In this document: piece by piece, positions 1 to 8,044 of the stretch | How positions within the stretch are numbered: position 1 is the stretch's first letter | Layout of the letters: every line of letters begins with the position of its first letter | NCBI RefSeq assembly: GCF_003116095.1 | Contig: NZ_LGRA01000022.1 | Location: forward strand, 546,806-603,582 | Direction: 5' to 3' | Origin: Azospirillum sp. TSO35-2 | Lineage (GTDB): Bacteria > Pseudomonadota > Alphaproteobacteria > Azospirillales > Azospirillaceae | Length of the DNA stretch: 56,777 bases | Notes under the pieces: generated by a model | Databases searched by the model: none | Seen by the model: the letters and a program-made list of their open reading frames with translations, nothing else | What the model was told of the DNA's origin: nothing | Translations under genes and position numbers: made by a program

Positions 1-48
1 CGCAATCAGGGCGTTCAGGTCGGATATGGATTTGACAGTTGTAACCAT
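1..48 (-). CDS. 5' end of a leftward gene, product unknown (partial)
   Basis: An ATG on the minus strand at 48-46 opens a frame that stays open for 16 codons to the window edge (begins MVTTVKSISDLNAL). No family can be assigned from so few residues. The reason to take it seriously is the upstream DNA: a perfect FNR-type box is centred about 131 bases before this ATG and no other gene faces it on this side. No strong Shine-Dalgarno sequence is visible, so the true start could differ. Confidence 0.3.
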   Translation of the reverse strand, partial: MVTTVKSISDLNALIA

Positions 49-172
49 GATCGGGCGTCTCCCATCGGGCGTCGCCATGTGGCCGGCGTCTCGCCGCTCA
101 GTCTGAGCATGTAGGAAAACTACCCAATCCCTGATGGGTTCGCAAGAGTGGTCATACCAGTTGCCCGCATGT

Positions 173-186
173 TTGATCTGGATCAA
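173..186. promoter_or_regulatory. FNR/Anr-type operator
   Basis: The sequence TTGAT-CTGG-ATCAA is an exact match to the FNR/Anr consensus TTGAT-N4-ATCAA. It lies between the leftward gene at the window edge (start 48) and the rightward dehydrogenase gene (start 564), closer to the former. By family knowledge such a site gives oxygen-responsive control, as activator or repressor depending on its distance from the transcription start, which is not known here. Confidence 0.6.
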
Positions 187-272
187 GTGTAGGAGCGCGA
201 CGATGGCGGGGGTCGACGGGTAGTCGCACTCCTTCTTCCGGGTTTTCCCGGACATCCGCATGATAAACGGTA

Positions 273-289
273 ATGTAGTTTAACTACAT
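273..289. promoter_or_regulatory. 17-bp palindrome, probable repressor operator
   Basis: ATGTAGTT-T-AACTACAT is a perfect palindrome around one central base in an AT-rich patch that stands out from the GC-rich surroundings. It lies 275 bases upstream of the dehydrogenase gene at 564 and about 225 bases from the leftward start at 48. Such compact symmetric sites are typical of MarR, TetR or similar dimeric regulators; which one binds cannot be told from sequence. Nothing else is seen in the remainder of 49-563. Confidence 0.4.
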
Positions 290-563
290 AAAACAAATCT
301 ATCGAGATAACCGGAGATTTGAAGAGAAATCGCAAAACATATTCGGGGCGAGTTCGAGAAGAACGGCATTTTACCTCAGGATTTCCATAGAAAAATCAGT
401 GCGCCTGTGTGGAAAAGGCAACGATTGGACGCCGCATCATAGCGCTGTGATGCTCGGGTGGCAGCGGAGACGGATCGGTCTTCCGACCACTCTCACTGGT
501 CGCGACAACCTCCGCCTCCTCCTGTTGAGGCTGTCGACACAGCGTCAGCCGGAGGGGAAGGGA

Positions 564-1556
564 ATGGAGAACCTGCATGGGGCCGCCGTCGTGGTGGCCG
601 GAGCGTCGAGCGGAATCGGGCGGGCCACCGCGCTGGCCTTCGCGCGGGAGGGCGCCCGGCTGGCGCTGGCCGCCCGCCGGGAGGAGCTGCTGGAGGAGGT
701 GGCGGAGGAATGCCGCGGCCTCGGCGCCAGCGCCGTCGCCATACCGACCGACGTCACCGATCCGGAGGCCGTGACGCGCCTTGCCGAGCGCGCGGTGGCG
801 GAATTCGGCTCCATCGACATCTGGATCGCCAACGCCGGCGTCGGTGCATTGGGCCGCTTCGAGGACACGCCGGTCGAGGCGCACCGCCGGGTGATCGAAA
901 CCAACCTGCTGGGACCGCTCTACGGCGCCCACGCCGTGCTTCCCCTCTTCCATCGCCAGGGGCATGGCACCTTCATCGCCACCGTCTCGGTCGGCGCCTG
1001 GGCGCCGGCGCCCTATGCCGCCGCCTATGCGGCCAGCAAGTTCGGGCTGGACGGGCTGCTGGAGAGCCTGCGGGCGGAGCTGGTGGACAGCCCGAACCTG
1101 CATGTCTGCGGCGTCTATCCCGCCTTCACCGACACGCCGGGCATGAGCCACGGCGCCAACTACACCGGGCACGAGCTGGCGCCGGAAAGCCCCTTCTACG
1201 ACGATCCCGACGACGTGGCGGAGACGATGGTGGCGGTCGCCCGCCGTCCGCGGGCCCGCGCCATGGTCGGTGCCCTGACCCCGCTGACCCGCCTCGGACA
1301 CGCCGTCGCGCCGCGGCTGGTGGAGATGGTGGCGGGCTATGGCGCGCACCGGCATTTCGAGCGGCAGCCCCCGGCCCCGGCCAGCGACGGCAACCTGTTC
1401 CATCCGGTGGAGAGGGGGCGGGGGGTCACCGGCGGCTTCCGCACCCCGCCGCCCGCCTGGGTCTCCCCCGTGCTGATGGCCGGCGTAGCGGTCGCCGCCG
1501 CCGCGGCCTACCGCAGCCTGGGGCGCCGGCCGGGCGGGCGCCTGCCCCGGCACTGA
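564..1556 (+). CDS. short-chain dehydrogenase/reductase with C-terminal membrane anchor
   Basis: A 330-aa SDR enzyme expected to reduce or oxidise a carbonyl/alcohol with NAD(P). The cofactor motif GASSGIG is at residues 13-19, the NAG motif near 90 and the catalytic YAASK near 155. The fold is followed by an unusually long tail ending in a hydrophobic stretch of about 17 residues and a basic end, suggesting attachment to the membrane. The frame is open further upstream, but the ATG at 564 follows a purine-rich Shine-Dalgarno stretch (GGAGGGGAAGG) and starts right at the Rossmann fold. Substrate unknown. It stands alone and is convergent with the peptidase at 1569. Confidence 0.8.
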   Translation: MENLHGAAVVVAGASSGIGRATALAFAREGARLALAARREELLEEVAEECRGLGASAVAIPTDVTDPEAVTRLAERAVAEFGSIDIWIANAGVGALGRFEDTPVEAHRRVIETNLLGPLYGAHAVLPLFHRQGHGTFIATVSVGAWAPAPYAAAYAASKFGLDGLLESLRAELVDSPNLHVCGVYPAFTDTPGMSHGANYTGHELAPESPFYDDPDDVAETMVAVARRPRARAMVGALTPLTRLGHAVAPRLVEMVAGYGAHRHFERQPPAPASDGNLFHPVERGRGVTGGFRTPPPAWVSPVLMAGVAVAAAAAYRSLGRRPGGRLPRH

Positions 1557-1568
1557 TCCCCTGACGGC

Positions 1569-2720
1569 TCAGGCGTCCAGATCGGCGATCGTGACCGCCA
1601 GCGCCTGGGCGCGCGGGACCAGCGTGTCGAGCCGGCACCATTCGCGTTCGGTGTGCGCCGCCCCGCCGACCGGTCCCAGGCCGCAGAGCGACGGCACGCC
1701 GAGCGCGCCGGTGAAGCCGGAATCGGCGCAGCCGCCGGTGAACTCGCCATCGACCGCGAAGCCGATCTCGGTCGCCGCCGTTTGGTAGCGGGCGAAGAGT
1801 TCGGCCGAATGCCGTTCCTCCAGCGGCATGAACAGGTGGCCGCGCTGGTAGCTGGCGCTGGTGCCGGGGACATCCTCGGCCGCCAGGATCGCCTCGATCC
1901 GCGCCAGGATGCCGTCGAGCTGGTCGACCGAGCGGAAGCGGATGTCGAGCGCCGCCTCGGCATGGTCGGCGACGGTGTTGTGCGTGCGCCCGCCGCGGAT
2001 CACGCCGACGTTGGTGGTGATGCCGCTGGGATAGTCGGTCAGCGCGTGCAGCGCCGTGATCTTGGCGGCGAGCGCGCCGATGGCGCTGGCCCCGTCGGCG
2101 TGGTTGACGCCGGAATGGGCGGCGCGGCCGGTCACCGTGATGTCCAGCGTCAGGCCGCCCTTGCGCGCGGTGACGACGTTGCCCGACGCCCGCCCCGGCT
2201 CGGCGTTGAAGGCGGCGCGGGCACCGCGCGCCACCTGTTCGATCACCGCGCGGCCGGACGGCGAGCCGATCTCCTCGTCGGCGGTGAACAGGCCGATCAG
2301 CGGAAAGCCGGTGCCGCCGGCCGCCTTCAGCGCCCGCAGCACGAAGACGTCGACGACGAGGCCGCCCTTCATGTCGGCCACGCCCGGCCCGAAGGCGGTG
2401 TCGCCGTCGCGGGAGAAGGGCCGGGCCGCCACCGTGCCCTTGGGATAGACGGTGTCGCGGTGACCCATCACCAGCACCGGCGCGCCGCCGGTGCGCCCGG
2501 GGATCTCCGCCTTCAGCACGCCGCCATAGACGTCGTTGGGGATGCGCGTCACGGCGATGCCGTCGGCCTCCAGCAGCGCGGCCATCGCCTCGCCGACGGC
2601 GTCGATGCCGGCGGCGTCGCGGCTGCCGGAATCGATGTCGACGATCCGGCGCAGCGTGTCTTCCATCTCGTCGCGGCGGCTGGCGAGCCAGTCGCTGGCC
2701 CGTTGTGCGAGCGGTGTCAT
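1569..2720 (-). CDS. M20 metallopeptidase, glutamate carboxypeptidase-like
   Basis: A 383-aa zinc hydrolase of the M20 family. Metal-ligand motifs are visible in order: H87-x-D89 in GHRDT, D116 in GVADMKGG and the E149-E150 pair in TADEEIGS, with a closing His near 355 in AAHTERE. The D-M-K-G-G motif and overall size resemble carboxypeptidase G2/ArgE-like enzymes that remove a C-terminal residue or an acyl group. It is the last gene of the peptide importer operon; its ATG overlaps the stop of the previous peptidase by one base, so translation is probably coupled. Likely role: cytoplasmic cleavage of imported peptides. Exact substrate unknown. Confidence 0.85.
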   Translation of the reverse strand: MTPLAQRASDWLASRRDEMEDTLRRIVDIDSGSRDAAGIDAVGEAMAALLEADGIAVTRIPNDVYGGVLKAEIPGRTGGAPVLVMGHRDTVYPKGTVAARPFSRDGDTAFGPGVADMKGGLVVDVFVLRALKAAGGTGFPLIGLFTADEEIGSPSGRAVIEQVARGARAAFNAEPGRASGNVVTARKGGLTLDITVTGRAAHSGVNHADGASAIGALAAKITALHALTDYPSGITTNVGVIRGGRTHNTVADHAEAALDIRFRSVDQLDGILARIEAILAAEDVPGTSASYQRGHLFMPLEERHSAELFARYQTAATEIGFAVDGEFTGGCADSGFTGALGVPSLCGLGPVGGAAHTEREWCRLDTLVPRAQALAVTIADLDA

Positions 2721-4147
2721 CAGCGGTGTGCCTCCTTGATCGCCAGGATGGACGGGCCGGTTTCGCCCAGGTCCCAGAACAGCCCGGCCATGATCCGCAA
2801 CGCCTCCTCGGCGACGGGGCCGAGCATGTGCTCGTTGGGGGCGTGCTGCGAGCAGGCCGGGTAGGAATGCGGCACCCAGATCGTCGGCAGGCCCAGCACC
2901 TCGGCGAACACGTCGTTGGGGATCGAGCCGCCGAGGTTGGGCAGCAGCGCCGGCTTCTTGCCCGTCGTCCGGGCGAGCGAGGCGAGCGACCAGCCGACCC
3001 ACGGGTCGGTCGGATCCAGGCGGGTCGCGGCGAAGGTCTCCATCCGGCTGGCGGTGACCTGCACCTGTTCGAAGCCGTTGGCGGCGAAATGGGCGCGGAT
3101 GGCGGCCAGCGCCGCCTGCGGGTCGGTGCCGACGACGAAGCGGAGTTGCAGCGTCGCCTTGGCCGAGGCCGGCACCGCGTTCACCGGCGCCCGCGGGTTG
3201 CCGGTCTCGAAGGCGAGGACTTCCAGCGCGTTCCAGCCGAACACGCGTTCCTCCGGCGTCAGCCCCGGCTCGCCCCAGTCGCGGTCGATCGCCGGATCGT
3301 TGGGGCCGCCGCCGACCGACAGGTCGGCGATCGCGGTCTTGACGGCGGGCGGAATCGCCGGAGGCTTCAGCGCGTCGAGCCGGATGCGGCCATGCTGGTC
3401 GATCAGCGCGGCGATGGCGTTGGCCAGGATGGTGCCGGGGTTGGCGAGCAGCCCGCCCCAGTTCCCGGAATGATGCGCGCCCTCGCGCAACGTGACGGTC
3501 AGGTCGAAATTGAGGGCGCCGCGCGAGCCGAGAAAGATGGTCGGCCGTTCGGCGATCACCCGCGGCCCGTCCGACGCGATCAGCACGTCGGCGGCGAGCG
3601 CGTCGCGGTGGGATTCGGCCATCGCGCGCAGACCGGGCGACCCGGCTTCCTCGCCCATCTCGATCAGGAACTTGGCGTTGAAGCCGAGCGAGCCGCCGCG
3701 TTCGGCCATCACCTGGGCCAGGGCGGCGATGTTGACCGAATGCTGGCCCTTGTTGTCGGCGATGCCGCGGCCGTACCAGCGGTCGCCGTCCACCGTGACC
3801 GTCCAGGGGTCGAGCCCTTCGCGCCAGCGGCCCTCATGGCCCAGCACCACGTCGCCGTGGCCGTAGACCAGCACGGTCGGCAGCCGGGGATCCTCCTGCC
3901 GCTCGGCGATCAGGAACGGCCCGCGGCCGGCGACCGGGTTGTCGACGATGGTGGAGGTGAAGCCCAGCCCGGCCAGGGTCGGCGTCATCTCGTCGCTCAG
4001 ATAGGCGCGGAGTTCGGCGCCGCGGTCGGGAGACTGGCTCTCCGTCTTCATCGCGATACGGCGCGACAGGTCGGCCAGGAAGGCACCGGAGGCGAAATGG
4101 GCGGCGGCGCGGGCGACGGCACCGTCGCGCGATGGCTGATGGGTCAT
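2720..4147 (-). CDS. M20 metallopeptidase, dipeptidase-like
   Basis: A 475-aa M20 peptidase, longer than its downstream neighbour and of a different subgroup. Visible motifs: H97-G-D99 in YGHGD, D131 in GRGIADNKGQ and E166-E167 in GEEAGS, the expected di-zinc and catalytic positions. The D-N-K-G-Q motif is typical of CNDP/PepV-like dipeptidases with a lid domain. It follows the ATP-binding subunit gene by about 24 bases and overlaps the next peptidase by one base, so it belongs to the importer operon and probably digests the imported peptides in the cytoplasm. No signal peptide is seen. Confidence 0.85.
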   Translation of the reverse strand: MTHQPSRDGAVARAAAHFASGAFLADLSRRIAMKTESQSPDRGAELRAYLSDEMTPTLAGLGFTSTIVDNPVAGRGPFLIAERQEDPRLPTVLVYGHGDVVLGHEGRWREGLDPWTVTVDGDRWYGRGIADNKGQHSVNIAALAQVMAERGGSLGFNAKFLIEMGEEAGSPGLRAMAESHRDALAADVLIASDGPRVIAERPTIFLGSRGALNFDLTVTLREGAHHSGNWGGLLANPGTILANAIAALIDQHGRIRLDALKPPAIPPAVKTAIADLSVGGGPNDPAIDRDWGEPGLTPEERVFGWNALEVLAFETGNPRAPVNAVPASAKATLQLRFVVGTDPQAALAAIRAHFAANGFEQVQVTASRMETFAATRLDPTDPWVGWSLASLARTTGKKPALLPNLGGSIPNDVFAEVLGLPTIWVPHSYPACSQHAPNEHMLGPVAEEALRIMAGLFWDLGETGPSILAIKEAHR

Positions 4148-4171
4148 GATCGGGGCTCGGGGAATGAGGGA

Positions 4172-5125
4172 TCAGGTGGCGAGGTGGCAGGTGGCGAAAC
4201 CGTCGGCCAGCGGCACCGGCGGCGGCGCGGCGACCCGGCAATGGTCGGTGGCGCGCGGGCAGCGCGGGTGGAAGGTGCAGCCCGGCGGCGGCGCGATCGG
4301 GTTGGGAAAGGCGCCGGTGATCGCGGCGTCGGGCATGCCCAGCGTCGGATCGGGCGTCAGCACGCAGTCGAGCAGCGCCTTCGAATAGGGGTGGCTCGCC
4401 CTCTCGAACAGCGCCTCGCGGCTGCGCTCCTCGACGATGCGGCCGAGATACATGACGGCGACCCGGTCGGCCAGATGCTCGACCACGGCGAGGTTGTGGC
4501 TGATGAAGAAATAGGTCAGGCCGAATTCGCGCTTCAGGTCCATCAGCAGGTTCAGGATCTGTGCCTGGACCGACACGTCGAGCGCCGAGGTCGGCTCGTC
4601 GCAGATCAGCACGTCGGGCTGCATCACCAGCGCGCGGGCGATGGCGACGCGCTGGCGCTGGCCACCGGACATCTGGCCGGGATAGGCGTCGATCATCCGC
4701 CGCGGCAGGCCGACCGCGTCGAGCATGGCGGCAACCCGTTTCTGCCGGTCCTTCGCGCTGCCGATGCGGTGGGCGACCAGCGGCAGCGCGATCAGGTCGG
4801 CGACCGTCTTGCGCGGGTTCAGCGAGGAATAGGGGTCCTGGAACACCGGTTGGATGCGGCGGGCGACCTCGCGCCGGTTGGTCATCGCGATCGGCACGCC
4901 GTCGATCCGGATCTCGCCGGAGGTCGGGGCGATCAGGCCGAGCAGCATCCGGGCCAGCGTCGATTTCCCCGACCCGCTTTCGCCGACCAGGGCGTGGACC
5001 TCGCCGCGGGCCACCGTCAGGCTGACGCCGCCGACGGCGGTCAGCGTCGCCGGGGGCCGGAAGATCCCCTGGCGGATCGCGTAGGTCTTGGTGACGTCCT
5101 TGAGTTCGAGCACCGGGATCGTCAT
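4172..5125 (-). CDS. peptide ABC transporter ATP-binding protein (DppF/OppF type)
   Basis: A 317-aa ATPase subunit of a Dpp/Opp-type importer. The Walker A motif GESGSGKST is at residues 48-56, the signature SGGQRQR near 153 and Walker B with LICDEPTSALD follows. The C-terminal oligopeptide-transporter extension with FHPRCPRA is present. Start codon and upstream stop overlap as ATGA with the DppD-type gene, so the two ATPases are translationally coupled and should form the heterodimer that drives the permease pair. Confidence 0.9.
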   Translation of the reverse strand: MTIPVLELKDVTKTYAIRQGIFRPPATLTAVGGVSLTVARGEVHALVGESGSGKSTLARMLLGLIAPTSGEIRIDGVPIAMTNRREVARRIQPVFQDPYSSLNPRKTVADLIALPLVAHRIGSAKDRQKRVAAMLDAVGLPRRMIDAYPGQMSGGQRQRVAIARALVMQPDVLICDEPTSALDVSVQAQILNLLMDLKREFGLTYFFISHNLAVVEHLADRVAVMYLGRIVEERSREALFERASHPYSKALLDCVLTPDPTLGMPDAAITGAFPNPIAPPPGCTFHPRCPRATDHCRVAAPPPVPLADGFATCHLAT

Positions 5126-6138
5126 TGCGGCCTCCGGTCGTCAAGGGCGAGGGCAGGGGCCTCGGCCCAGGTTTGAACAGGGTCCAGAATGCAGGCCATG
5201 CGGTGGCCGGGTGTGACCGTCCGGTCGGGGATCTCGCTGGCGCAGGCGTCCTGCGCGTGGTCGCAGCGGTTGCGGAAGCTGCAGCCGGACAGGGGACCGA
5301 CCAAGCTCGGCACCTGGCCGGGGATGGTGCCGAGCGGTTCGCCGGGGCGGGTGCGGCCGGGCACCGGGATGGCGCGCAGCAGGCCGCGGGTGTAGGGGTG
5401 GCTGGGGGCGCCGAACACCGCCTCGACCGGGCCGGTCTCCACCAGCCGGCCGGCGTACATCACCGCGACCTTGGTGGCGACGCGGGCGACCACCCCCAGG
5501 TCGTGGGTGACCAGGATCAGCGCCATGCCGAATTCCTGCTGAAGGTCGCGCAGCAGCTTCAGGATCTGCGCCTGGATCGTCACGTCGAGCGCGGTCGTCG
5601 GCTCGTCGGCGATGATCAGGTCGGGCTCGCACATCAGCCCCATGGCGATCATGACGCGCTGGCGCAGGCCGCCGGAGAGCTGGTGCGGATACTGCCCCAG
5701 CCGCGAGGCCGCCGCGGTGATGCCGACGCGTTCCAGCAGATGGACGGCGCGGTCGCGCGCGGTCTTGCGGTCGACCTTGCGGTGGCGGCGCAGCGCCTCG
5801 GCCAGTTGGTCGCCGATGGTGTAGGCCGGGTTGAGCGAGGTCATCGGCTCCTGGAAGATCATCGCCATCCGGTCGCCGCGCAGATTCTCCTTGTCGCGCT
5901 CGCTGGCGGCCTGGAGGTCGATGCCGTCGAAGCGCAGCGACCGGGCGCGGCGGATCGCCTTCGACGGCAGCAGATCCATCAGCGCCAGCGAGGTCAGCGA
6001 CTTGCCGGATCCGCTCTCGCCGACGATGGCGAGCGTCTCGCCGCGCTCCAGCGTGAAGGAGACGTCGTTGACGGCGTGGAGCAGTCCGCCTTCGGTCGGG
6101 ATGTCGATGGTGAGGTGGTCGACGTCGAGCAGGGGCAT
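5122..6138 (-). CDS. peptide ABC transporter ATP-binding protein (DppD/OppD type)
   Basis: A 338-aa ATPase, partner of the DppF-type subunit. Walker A GESGSGKS at residues 40-47, a signature in SGGLRQR, Walker B IIADEPTTALD and a C-terminal extension with FRNRCDHA are visible. The reading frame is open far upstream into the permease gene, but homology begins at the ATG at 6138 (MPLLDVDHL), five bases after the permease stop. Sits in the importer operon between permease and DppF-type ATPase with the usual tight spacing. Confidence 0.9.
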   Translation of the reverse strand: MPLLDVDHLTIDIPTEGGLLHAVNDVSFTLERGETLAIVGESGSGKSLTSLALMDLLPSKAIRRARSLRFDGIDLQAASERDKENLRGDRMAMIFQEPMTSLNPAYTIGDQLAEALRRHRKVDRKTARDRAVHLLERVGITAAASRLGQYPHQLSGGLRQRVMIAMGLMCEPDLIIADEPTTALDVTIQAQILKLLRDLQQEFGMALILVTHDLGVVARVATKVAVMYAGRLVETGPVEAVFGAPSHPYTRGLLRAIPVPGRTRPGEPLGTIPGQVPSLVGPLSGCSFRNRCDHAQDACASEIPDRTVTPGHRMACILDPVQTWAEAPALALDDRRPQ

Positions 6139-6143
6139 GCGCG

Positions 6144-7055
6144 TCAGCTCCGGTTTTCGGGGGCGGTGACGTCGCGCAGGCCGTCGCCAAGCAGGTTGAT
6201 CGCCAGCACCAGCGCGACCAGCGCCACGCCGGGGACCGTGATCACCCAGGGGCTGAAGAACATGAACTGCTTGCCCTCCGCGATCATGAGGCCCCAGGAG
6301 GGCAGGGGCGGCTGGACGCCGAGGCCGAGGAAGGACAGCGCGGCTTCGAGCAGGATCGCGTGGGCCATCTCCAGCGTGGCGATGACGATCAGCGGGTTCA
6401 GGATGTTCGGCAGCACCTCCGACAGCACGATCAGTCGGGTGGAGCAGCCGATCGAGCGCGCGGCCGCGACGAAGTCGGCGCCGGCGATCTGCTGCGTCGC
6501 CGAGCGGGCGACCACGGCGAAGCGGTCCCACAGCAGCAGGCCGAGCACGATGATGACGGTGTTGAGCGACGAGCCGACCAGCGCCGCCGCGGCCAGCGCC
6601 ACCAGCACCACCGGCAGGGCGAGCCGCACGTTGATGATGTAGCCGATCACCAGATCGACCCGGCCGCCGAAGAAGCCGGCGGCGACGCCCAGCGCGGTGC
6701 CGATGGTGCCGGACACCAGCACGGTGGCGACGCCGATCAGCAGCGAGATGCGCCCGCCATAGAGCAGCCGGGCGAAATAGTCGCGGCCAAGCTTGTCGGT
6801 GCCGAGCCAATGCTCCCAGGTGCCCTTGGCCTGCCAGACCGGCGGCAGCAGCCGCCTGGAAATGTCCTGGGCGTAGGGATCGTAGGCGGTGATGAGCGGC
6901 GCGGCGAGCGAGCACAGCAGGAGGACGGCCAGGACGACCGTGCCCGCCATGAAGCCGGGGTGGCGCAACGCCCGCTTGGCCATCCGGGCCAGCGGCGAGC
7001 GCCGGAGGGGGACGTCGTCGAGGGGGGCAGCGCCGGAGGCGGAGACACTGGTCAT
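6144..7055 (-). CDS. peptide ABC transporter permease (DppC type)
   Basis: A 303-aa inner-membrane permease with an N-terminal soluble segment of about 30 residues, a first membrane helix (MAGTVVLAVLLL) and about five more helices. The EAA-type loop for the ATPases is around SIGCSTRLIVLSEVLPN. The TDKLGRDYFARLLYG stretch is characteristic of DppC/OppC. Its ATG overlaps the DppB-type stop as ATGA. Forms the channel with the DppB-type protein. Confidence 0.9.
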   Translation of the reverse strand: MTSVSASGAAPLDDVPLRRSPLARMAKRALRHPGFMAGTVVLAVLLLCSLAAPLITAYDPYAQDISRRLLPPVWQAKGTWEHWLGTDKLGRDYFARLLYGGRISLLIGVATVLVSGTIGTALGVAAGFFGGRVDLVIGYIINVRLALPVVLVALAAAALVGSSLNTVIIVLGLLLWDRFAVVARSATQQIAGADFVAAARSIGCSTRLIVLSEVLPNILNPLIVIATLEMAHAILLEAALSFLGLGVQPPLPSWGLMIAEGKQFMFFSPWVITVPGVALVALVLAINLLGDGLRDVTAPENRS

Positions 7056-7969
7056 GCGACGCGGATCCTCGGGTCCAGCCAGGCGTTGAGAAGGTCGGCG
7101 AGCAGCGTCAGGCCGATGTAGATGGTGGCGAGCAGCATCACGACCGCCTGGACGACCGGGAAGTCCTTGCGGGCGATCGCCTCCCAGGCGAGGTGGCCGA
7201 GGCCCTGCATCGAGAACACCGCCTCGACCACGATCGAGCCGCCGAGCATGAAGCCGAACTGCACCGCCGCCAGCGCCACCACCGGCACCACGGCGTTGCG
7301 CAGGGCGTGCTTGAACAGCACCTGCGGCCAGCGCAGGCCCTTGGCGCGGGCGGTCCGGATGTAGTCCGACGCCAGCACGTCGAGCATGCCGTTGCGGGTC
7401 AGCCGCATCACCGCCGGCACCGCGTACCAGCCGAGCGCCACCGACGGCAGCACATAGTGGGCCCAGGTGGCGCTGCCCGACACCGGCAGCCAGCGCAGGT
7501 TGACGGCGAACAGGATGATCAGCGACAGCCCGAGCCAGAAGGTCGGGATGGCCTGGCCGAGCGCGCAGAAGATCAGCGCCGCGCGGTCGATCCAGCTGCC
7601 GCGCTTCACCGCGGCGAGCACGCCCAGCGGGATGGCGATGACCAGCGCGACGCCGAGCGAGATGGCGCCGAGCGTCAGGGTTACCGGCATGCGTTGGACG
7701 ACCAGCGCGGCGACCGTGTCACGGAAATAGAAGGAGCGGCCGAAATCGAAGCGCGCGGCATCGGCCAGCCAGGCGCCGTATTGGACGATCATCGGCCGGT
7801 CCAGGCCGAACTGGGCCCGGACCTGGGCGACCTGTTCCGGCGACGCTTCGGGGCCGGCGATGGCCAGCGCCAGATCGCCCGACAGATGCAGGAGCAGGAA
7901 GGCGATGACGGACACGGTGAGCACGACCGACAGCGCCACTGCAAGACGGCGAAGCAGGAACATCAGCAT
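7052..7969 (-). CDS. peptide ABC transporter permease (DppB type)
   Basis: A 305-aa inner-membrane permease with six predicted helices beginning at FLLRRLAVALSVVLTVS. The EAA loop lies around YIRTARAKGLRWPQVLFKHALRN, and the N-terminal helix followed by a large periplasmic loop is normal for DppB. The ATG at 7969 has a GGAGG seven bases upstream. Preceded by a 75-base gap from the binding-protein gene that contains a strong hairpin, and overlapped by the next permease. Confidence 0.9.
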   Translation of the reverse strand: MLMFLLRRLAVALSVVLTVSVIAFLLLHLSGDLALAIAGPEASPEQVAQVRAQFGLDRPMIVQYGAWLADAARFDFGRSFYFRDTVAALVVQRMPVTLTLGAISLGVALVIAIPLGVLAAVKRGSWIDRAALIFCALGQAIPTFWLGLSLIILFAVNLRWLPVSGSATWAHYVLPSVALGWYAVPAVMRLTRNGMLDVLASDYIRTARAKGLRWPQVLFKHALRNAVVPVVALAAVQFGFMLGGSIVVEAVFSMQGLGHLAWEAIARKDFPVVQAVVMLLATIYIGLTLLADLLNAWLDPRIRVA

Positions 7970-8001
7970 GGGCAGGCCTCCTGGACCGGAGGTGTCGGGA
8001 T

Positions 8002-8037
8002 GCGGCGGGCCGTCGGGGGATTGGCCGGGCCCGCCGC
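8002..8037 (-). terminator. intercistronic hairpin between binding protein and permease genes
   Basis: Perfect 10-bp GC inverted repeat (8002-8011 with 8028-8037) and a 16-base loop, in the gap after the binding-protein stop. No T-run follows. In such operons these hairpins usually act as partial terminators or 3' stabilisers that keep binding protein in excess over the membrane subunits; that role is inferred. Confidence 0.5.
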
Positions 8038-8044
8038 GGCGGCC

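Noticed and set aside
2705..5176. A plus-strand open frame of 823 codons opposite the M20 peptidase and ATPase genes
   Set aside because: It is antisense to clear M20 and ABC genes and has no recognisable domain or ribosome-binding site.
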